Below, piece by piece: positions 59,429 through 64,000 of a stretch of 64,000 nt of DNA. The notes below the pieces were generated by a model that searched no databases, was not told the origin of the DNA, and was given only the letters and a program-made list of their open reading frames with translations. A program made the translations under genes and the position numbers. The stretch comes from Pasteurella sp049941595 (GTDB lineage: Bacteria > Pseudomonadota > Gammaproteobacteria > Enterobacterales > Pasteurellaceae): positions 186,001-250,000 of the forward strand of contig JBNFNA010000004.1 in assembly GCA_049941595.1 (NCBI GenBank). The letters are read 5' to 3'. Numbering within the stretch: position 1 is the first letter of the stretch; the number at the start of each line of letters is the position of its first letter.

Positions 59429-60649
59429 ATGAGCAATTTTGAGATTATTACACCAGATTTACCGGAATCCGTTGCTGATGCAACTGTGGTCACTTGGCAT
59501 AAAAAAGTGGGTGATGCTGTAAAACGTGATGAAATCTTAGTTGAAATTGAAACGGATAAAGTAGTGTTAGAAGTACCGGCAGTATCAGACGGTGTATTAG
59601 AAACTATTATTGAAGCAGAAGGCGCAACCGTGGTGAGCAAGCAATTGCTAGGTAAACTGTCCGCAGCGGCTGTTGCTGGTGGTGTGACGAAAGAAACGGT
59701 TGCAACTCAAGAGCCAACCCCTGCGGATCGCCACAATGCGACATTAAGTACCGAATCAGTTGGTGCAGATTCAGTGAGCCCAGGAGTACGCCGTTTAATC
59801 GCAGAACACGACCTCAATGCTGAAGAAATTAAAGGTACAGGCGTGGGTGGCAGAATTACACGTGAAGACGTGGAAAAAGTGCTAGCATCAAAAGCACAAC
59901 AAGTAAAAGTAGACAATCAACCAGCACCAGCAAACTTCAATGTGGGCAATCGTGAAGAAAAACGTGTACCAATGACCCGTTTACGTAAACGTATTGCAGA
60001 ACGTTTATTAGAAGCGAAAAATAGTACGGCGATGTTGACCACATTCAACGAAGTGGATATGGCGCCAATTATGAAATTGCGTAAAACCTACGGTGAAAAA
60101 TTCGAAAAACAACACGGCACTCGTTTAGGTTTTATGTCGTTCTACATTAAAGCAGTGGTGGAGGCCTTAAAACGTTATCCAGAAGTGAATGCCTCTATTG
60201 ATGGCGATGATATCGTTTACCACAACTATTTCGATATTAGTATTGCTGTTTCAACGCCACGTGGCTTAGTCACCCCAGTGTTACGCAACTGCGATAAATT
60301 AAGTATGGCAGACATTGAAAAAGAAATTAAAGCACTGGCTGACAAAGGTCGTGACGGTAAATTAACCGTTGAAGATCTCACTGGTGGTAACTTCACTATT
60401 ACTAACGGCGGTGTGTTTGGTTCATTGATGTCAACACCAATTATCAACCCACCACAAAGCGCAATTTTAGGTATGCACGCCATTAAAGATCGCCCTGTCG
60501 CAGTGAATGGCGAAGTAGTGATTCGCCCGATGATGTATCTTGCATTGTCATATGATCACCGCTTAATTGATGGACGTGAGTCAGTCGGTTTCTTAGTAAC
60601 GATCAAAGAGCTACTTGAAGATCCAACTCGTTTACTCTTAGAAATTTAA
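59429..60649 (+). CDS. sucB: Dihydrolipoyl succinyltransferase E2
   Basis: Core of the 2-oxoglutarate dehydrogenase complex, 406 residues. One lipoyl domain with the lipoylated lysine in EIETDKVVLEVPA near residue 43; a subunit-binding domain SPGVRRLIAEHDLNAEEI near 115-132; and the catalytic domain with SYDHRLIDGRESVGFL near 374-389. AAAGGA precedes the ATG. It follows sucA after an uptake-signal hairpin; a second such hairpin follows it. Confidence 0.97.
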   Translation: MSNFEIITPDLPESVADATVVTWHKKVGDAVKRDEILVEIETDKVVLEVPAVSDGVLETIIEAEGATVVSKQLLGKLSAAAVAGGVTKETVATQEPTPADRHNATLSTESVGADSVSPGVRRLIAEHDLNAEEIKGTGVGGRITREDVEKVLASKAQQVKVDNQPAPANFNVGNREEKRVPMTRLRKRIAERLLEAKNSTAMLTTFNEVDMAPIMKLRKTYGEKFEKQHGTRLGFMSFYIKAVVEALKRYPEVNASIDGDDIVYHNYFDISIAVSTPRGLVTPVLRNCDKLSMADIEKEIKALADKGRDGKLTVEDLTGGNFTITNGGVFGSLMSTPIINPPQSAILGMHAIKDRPVAVNGEVVIRPMMYLALSYDHRLIDGRESVGFLVTIKELLEDPTRLLLEI

Positions 60650-60658
60650 TTACCTACC

Positions 60659-60702
60659 AAGTGCGGTCGATTTTAAAAAAGTTTTAAAATTTGACCGCAC
60701 TT
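60659..60702 (+). terminator. Paired uptake-signal hairpin after sucB
   Basis: AAGTGCGGTC (60659-60668) and GACCGCACTT (60693-60702) flank partly complementary A/T tracts, followed by TT. Likely terminator dividing sucAB from the VOC gene and sucCD. Confidence 0.65.
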
Positions 60703-60737
60703 TTATCATTCTTTGCGATATCTGTTAAGAGGCGAAT

Positions 60738-61118
60738 ATGAACAATCCAGTTTCTTGGTTTGAAATCCACGTTGATGATTTGAAACGGGCCAAAAAGTTT
60801 TATGAAGATGTGTTTCAAGCATCACTAACAATGGGAGATTGCCCGTCAGGCGAGCCAGTCAGTGTTTGTTTCTTTTCAACAGACTATGAACAATATGGTA
60901 TTGGTGGAATGTTATACGAAGATAAAGATTTTCCTGTTGTTAGAGGAAATAATTTTACTATTTTCTTTTCTTGTGAAGACTGTAGGGTTGAAGCTGAACG
61001 AGCAGTAAAATTCGGCGGTAAGTTATTACAAGGAAAAACAAGTATTGGTGATGAAGGGTTTTATGCGGTTATTGAAGATTCCGAGGGGAATCGAATTGGC
61101 TTGCATTCAATGCAGTAA
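60738..61118 (+). CDS. VOC-family (glyoxalase/bleomycin-resistance fold) protein
   Basis: A 126-residue protein of the vicinal-oxygen-chelate superfamily: PVSWFEIHVDDLKRAKKFYE at the N-terminus, a central GIGGML turn, and the C-terminal GFYAVIEDSEGNRIGLHS. Such small proteins bind metals or small ligands; the substrate is unknown. AGAGGCG precedes the ATG. It is an extra gene between sucB and sucC, which adjoin directly in E. coli. Confidence 0.85.
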   Translation: MNNPVSWFEIHVDDLKRAKKFYEDVFQASLTMGDCPSGEPVSVCFFSTDYEQYGIGGMLYEDKDFPVVRGNNFTIFFSCEDCRVEAERAVKFGGKLLQGKTSIGDEGFYAVIEDSEGNRIGLHSMQ

Positions 61119-61226
61119 TTCAAACAATTTGATAACGTAAAATAACGACACTTTAGCCATTTCTTGCGATAAACAAAGCGAGCTGTAAATACGGGCTGAT
61201 AATATGAGAATGAGGAATACAACGCT

Positions 61227-62393
61227 ATGAATCTACACGAGTATCAAGCGAAGCAAATTTTTGCTGAATATCAATTGCCAGTTGGCAAAGGTTATGCGTG
61301 TAAAAACGCAGATGAAGCAGCGGATGCGATTAAAAAACTCAATGGTGATGTTTGGGTAGCAAAATGCCAAGTTCACGCGGGGGGACGAGGTAAAGCAGGT
61401 GGCGTGAAATTAGTACGCAATGAAGCCGATGTGCGTGCTTTTGCAGACCAATGGTTAGGCAAACGCCTCGTGACTTTCCAAACAGATGTAAATGGTCAGC
61501 CAGTAAACACAATTTATGTGGAAGAAGGTTCTAATATTGAGCGTGAACTCTATCTAGGTGCAGTATTAGATCGTGCTTCACAACGTGTTGTATTTATGGT
61601 TTCCACTGAAGGTGGGGTGAATATCGAAGAAGTGGCAGAAAAAACACCGCACTTATTACATAAAATGGCAATTGATCCATTAACAGGTGGAATGCCATAT
61701 CAAGGTCGTGAGCTTGCATTTAAATTAGGTTTAAAAGGCGACCAAATTAAACAATTCGCACATATTTTTGTACAAATGGCAAAAATGTTCGTAGAAAAAG
61801 ATTTGGCACTTTTAGAGGTGAACCCATTAGTGGTAACCAAAGAAGGCAACTTGCTTTGTTTAGATGCGAAAATCGTCGTCGATAGCAATGCGTTATACCG
61901 TCAACCAGCATTAAAAGCAATGCAAGATCCAAGCCAAGAAGATCCTCGTGAAGCATTGGCTGAATCTCATCAATTAAACTATGTGGCTCTTGAAGGTAAC
62001 ATCGGTTGTATGGTGAACGGTGCTGGCTTAGCAATGGGCACAATGGACATTATTAAATTACACGGCGGTCAACCAGCCAACTTCCTTGATGTAGGTGGTG
62101 GCGCAACTAAAGAACGTGTGGCAGAAGCCTTCAAAATTATTTTATCTGACTGCGCAGTAAAAGCGGTGTTAGTGAATATTTTTGGTGGCATAGTGCGTTG
62201 TGATTTAATTGCTGAAGGAATTATTGCCGCAGTGAATGAAGTAGGCGTGAACGTGCCTGTTGTTGTGCGTTTAGAGGGTAACAATGCACCTTTAGGTCGT
62301 GAAATTTTAGCAAACAGTGGAGTGAATATTATTGCGGCAAACACATTGACTGATGCTGCGATTCAAGCAGTGAAAGCAGCGGAGGGGAAATAA
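61227..62393 (+). CDS. sucC: Succinyl-CoA synthetase beta subunit
   Basis: ATP-grasp subunit, 388 residues as in E. coli. MNLHEYQAKQIFAEYQLPVG at the N-terminus, the lysine/glycine loop CQVHAGGRGKAGGVKLV near residue 46-62, and NIFGGIVRCDLIAEGI near 321 are typical. It makes succinate and ATP from succinyl-CoA with SucD. The sucD ATG follows 2 bases after its stop codon, so the pair is coupled. Confidence 0.97.
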   Translation: MNLHEYQAKQIFAEYQLPVGKGYACKNADEAADAIKKLNGDVWVAKCQVHAGGRGKAGGVKLVRNEADVRAFADQWLGKRLVTFQTDVNGQPVNTIYVEEGSNIERELYLGAVLDRASQRVVFMVSTEGGVNIEEVAEKTPHLLHKMAIDPLTGGMPYQGRELAFKLGLKGDQIKQFAHIFVQMAKMFVEKDLALLEVNPLVVTKEGNLLCLDAKIVVDSNALYRQPALKAMQDPSQEDPREALAESHQLNYVALEGNIGCMVNGAGLAMGTMDIIKLHGGQPANFLDVGGGATKERVAEAFKIILSDCAVKAVLVNIFGGIVRCDLIAEGIIAAVNEVGVNVPVVVRLEGNNAPLGREILANSGVNIIAANTLTDAAIQAVKAAEGK

Positions 62394-62394
62394 T

Positions 62395-63264
62395 ATGTCT
62401 ATTTTAATTAATAAAGATACAAAAGTGATTTGCCAGGGGTTTACTGGTGGTCAAGGTACATTCCACTCTGAACAAGCACTGGCTTATGGTACGCAATTAG
62501 TGGGTGGTGTTTCACCAGGTAAAGGCGGCACAACGCATTTAGGTTTACCTGTATTTAACACTGTGCGTGATGCCGTGGAAGCAACGGGTGCAACAGCAAC
62601 GGTAATTTACGTGCCAGCACCAGGTTGTAAAGATGCGATTTTAGAAGCCATTGATGCTGGCATTCAATTAGTGATTTGTATCACTGAAGGTATTCCTACA
62701 TTGGATATGCTACAAGTGAAACAACGCTTAACTCAAGCTGGCGTACGTATGATTGGGCCTAACTGCCCTGGCGTGATTACCCCTGAAGAATGTAAAATTG
62801 GGATTATGCCAGGTAATATTCACAAAAAAGGCAAAATCGGTATTGTTTCACGTTCAGGTACATTAACTTATGAAGCAGTAAAACAAACCACTGACGAAGG
62901 CTTTGGTCAATCGACTTGTGTCGGTATCGGCGGCGACCCAATCCCAGGTTCAAGCTTTATTGATATTTTAAAACTCTTCCAAGATGACCCACAAACTGAA
63001 GCGATTGTAATGATCGGTGAAATTGGTGGTTCTGCAGAAGAAGAGGCCGCAGCCTTTATTAAAGAATACGTAACTAAGCCAGTCGTGAGTTACATTGCTG
63101 GTGTGACGGCACCAAAAGGCAAGCGTATGGGCCACGCAGGCGCAATTATCAGTGGCGGTAAAGGCACTGCGGACGAAAAATTCGCCGCACTTGAAGCGGC
63201 TGGCGTTAAAACTGTACGTAGTCTAGCGGAAATCGGCACTGCGTTAAAATCGCTTTTAAAATAG
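62395..63264 (+). CDS. sucD: Succinyl-CoA synthetase alpha subunit
   Basis: CoA-binding subunit, 289 residues as in E. coli. VICQGFTGGQGTFHSEQALA at the N-terminus, GPNCPGVI near residue 123, and the phosphorylated histidine in MGHAGAIISGGKGTADEK near 246. It completes sucCD and is followed by an uptake signal and a terminator, convergent with adk. Confidence 0.97.
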   Translation: MSILINKDTKVICQGFTGGQGTFHSEQALAYGTQLVGGVSPGKGGTTHLGLPVFNTVRDAVEATGATATVIYVPAPGCKDAILEAIDAGIQLVICITEGIPTLDMLQVKQRLTQAGVRMIGPNCPGVITPEECKIGIMPGNIHKKGKIGIVSRSGTLTYEAVKQTTDEGFGQSTCVGIGGDPIPGSSFIDILKLFQDDPQTEAIVMIGEIGGSAEEEAAAFIKEYVTKPVVSYIAGVTAPKGKRMGHAGAIISGGKGTADEKFAALEAAGVKTVRSLAEIGTALKSLLK

Positions 63265-63286
63265 ACCGCACTTTGGCTCAGATAAC

Positions 63287-63317
63287 AAAAAAGGCTGTTT
63301 AATACAGCCTTTTTTAT
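63287..63317. terminator. Bidirectional terminator between sucD and adk
   Basis: AAAAAAGGCTGT (63287-63298) pairs with ACAGCCTTTTTT (63304-63315), a 12-bp stem with a 5-base loop and T-runs on both strands. Confidence 0.9.
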
Positions 63318-63331
63318 TTGATCAAAGCAAA

Positions 63332-63976
63332 TTAAGCAAGGATTGAATCTAATTCTTGACTCACTTCTTCCACTTTTTTTGTCCCGTCTAAACGGAAGTA
63401 TTTCGTGTTGCCAGCTTTCGCTTCTGCTTGGTAGTAGTCTACTAATGGTTTGGTTGTTGAGTGGTACACTTTTAAGCGATCTAATACCGTTTCAGGTTTG
63501 TCGTCTGCACGGATGATTAAGTCTTCGCCAGTCACGTCATCTTTACCTTCTACTTTTGGTGGGTTGTAAACCACGTGGTAAGTACGACCTGAAGCTTGGT
63601 GAACACGACGACCACTCATACGTTCTACGATCACTTCATCTGGCACATCAAACTCTAAAACGTAGTCAATTTGGATACCTGCAGTTTTTAATGCATCTGC
63701 TTGTGGAATGGTGCGTGGGAAACCGTCTAATAAGAAACCTTTTACACAGTCATCTTGTGCAACGCGCTCTTTTACTAATGAAATGATTAAGTCATCAGGC
63801 ACTAATTGACCTGCGTCCATTAAGGTTTTGGCTTGTTTACCTAATTCAGTTCCCGCTTTGATTGCAGCACGTAACATATCACCAGTAGAGATTTGTGGGA
63901 TACCAAATTTATTCATAATAAATTGTGCTTGTGTACCTTTACCAGCACCTGGCGCACCTAATAGGATGATTTTCAT
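63332..63976 (-). CDS. adk: Adenylate kinase
   Basis: Interconverts AMP, ADP and ATP; 214 residues as in E. coli. P-loop LGAPGAGKGTQAQ at residues 6-18, the DGFPRT motif near 84, and the LID domain GRRVHQASGRTYHVVYNPP near 122 with no zinc cysteines, as usual in Gram-negatives. AGGTC precedes the ATG, and the complete gene is inside the window with 24 bases left to its 5' side. Confidence 0.98.
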   Translation of the reverse strand: MKIILLGAPGAGKGTQAQFIMNKFGIPQISTGDMLRAAIKAGTELGKQAKTLMDAGQLVPDDLIISLVKERVAQDDCVKGFLLDGFPRTIPQADALKTAGIQIDYVLEFDVPDEVIVERMSGRRVHQASGRTYHVVYNPPKVEGKDDVTGEDLIIRADDKPETVLDRLKVYHSTTKPLVDYYQAEAKAGNTKYFRLDGTKKVEEVSQELDSILA

Positions 63977-64000
63977 AATGACCTCATTGATTAAAATAAT

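Larger units (their letters stand above)
1318..63273. repeat. Dispersed DNA uptake signal sequences (AAGTGCGGT / ACCGCACTT)
   Basis: By eye I found 43 exact copies of the 9-base Haemophilus-type uptake core; some may be missed. First bases: 1318, 2411, 3498, 4140, 4822, 7872, 10733, 12430, 14411, 17523, 19138, 23409, 23516, 27093, 27103, 29408, 31581, 33489, 35005, 37657, 38793, 39142, 41249, 41363, 41902, 41930, 43382, 45429, 45512, 47120, 48590, 49300, 49328, 51810, 52837, 54868, 58302, 59370, 59386, 60659, 60694, 61646, 63265. These mark a naturally competent Pasteurellaceae of the Haemophilus uptake type. Several form inverted pairs that act as terminators. Confidence 0.95.

Noticed and set aside
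1..64000. Prophage, insertion sequence, CRISPR array, tRNA or rRNA genes
   Set aside because: I looked through the intergenic regions and the coding frames and saw no transposase, integrase, regular repeats or tRNA-like cloverleaf.

Overview
Organism. The window is a chromosome segment of a Haemophilus-group Pasteurellaceae. The 9-base uptake signal AAGTGCGGT (or its complement) occurs throughout, including as inverted pairs that form terminators. Gene blocks match known Haemophilus/gamma-proteobacterial order: prfA-prmC-sirB1-kdsA, lolCDE, gcvA-rlmM, argR/mdh, letAB-proQ-prc, ycbB-ycbK-ycbL. A full-length citrate synthase gene argues against H. influenzae Rd, which is known to lack gltA. With a urease operon present, a H. 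parainfluenzae-like species fits best; this is inference. I see no rRNA, tRNA, insertion sequence, prophage or CRISPR array.

Layout. 1-4.1 kb: end of a urease operon (ureC 3' part, ureE, F, G, H). 4.1-10.7 kb: the most accessory-looking stretch, with a PP2C phosphatase and a 28-codon reading frame, a HAD nucleotidase, a tandem AAA ATPase behind a perfect palindrome, and a two-gene glycosyltransferase module. 10.7-19.9 kb: serS, cdd, the spermidine/putrescine transporter potABC with two tandem potD genes, and pepT. 20-30 kb: envelope genes (letAB lipid transport, prc, an L,D-transpeptidase, mepK) with proQ and gloC. 30-36 kb: yfcH, argR, mdh, argS, yecM and two lipoproteins. 36-42 kb: prfA, an in-frame fusion of an unknown membrane domain to PrmC, sirB1, kdsA and a Sel1-repeat protein. 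42-50 kb: an orphan SGNH domain, a hydroxyacid dehydrogenase, lolCDE, aroG, a secreted ATP-dependent DNA ligase and ilvE. 50-54.9 kb: gcvA, rlmM, a peroxiredoxin and metC. 55-64 kb: gltA divergent from sucAB-VOC-sucCD, then adk.

RNA genes found by reading. (1) GcvB on the minus strand upstream of gcvA, with promoter, GU-rich seed, conserved tail and terminator. (2) A RyhB-like RNA between mdh and argS. (3) An orphan promoter-plus-terminator unit between the convergent pepT and letB genes, with no gene to serve.

How the parts work together. GcvB sits next to its expected activator gene gcvA and is known in enterics to repress amino-acid and peptide uptake. A RyhB-like RNA would tie iron supply to iron-containing metabolic enzymes. 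The gltA/suc cluster supplies the citrate-synthase and 2-oxoglutarate-to-succinate steps of the TCA cycle. LdtD and MepK, adjacent, would make and cut 3-3 peptidoglycan crosslinks. The strongest candidates for undescribed biology are the PP2C/nucleotidase/AAA locus, the glycosyltransferase pair, the orphan small RNA, and the potC-potD junction where a promoter start point appears to fall inside a terminator stem.
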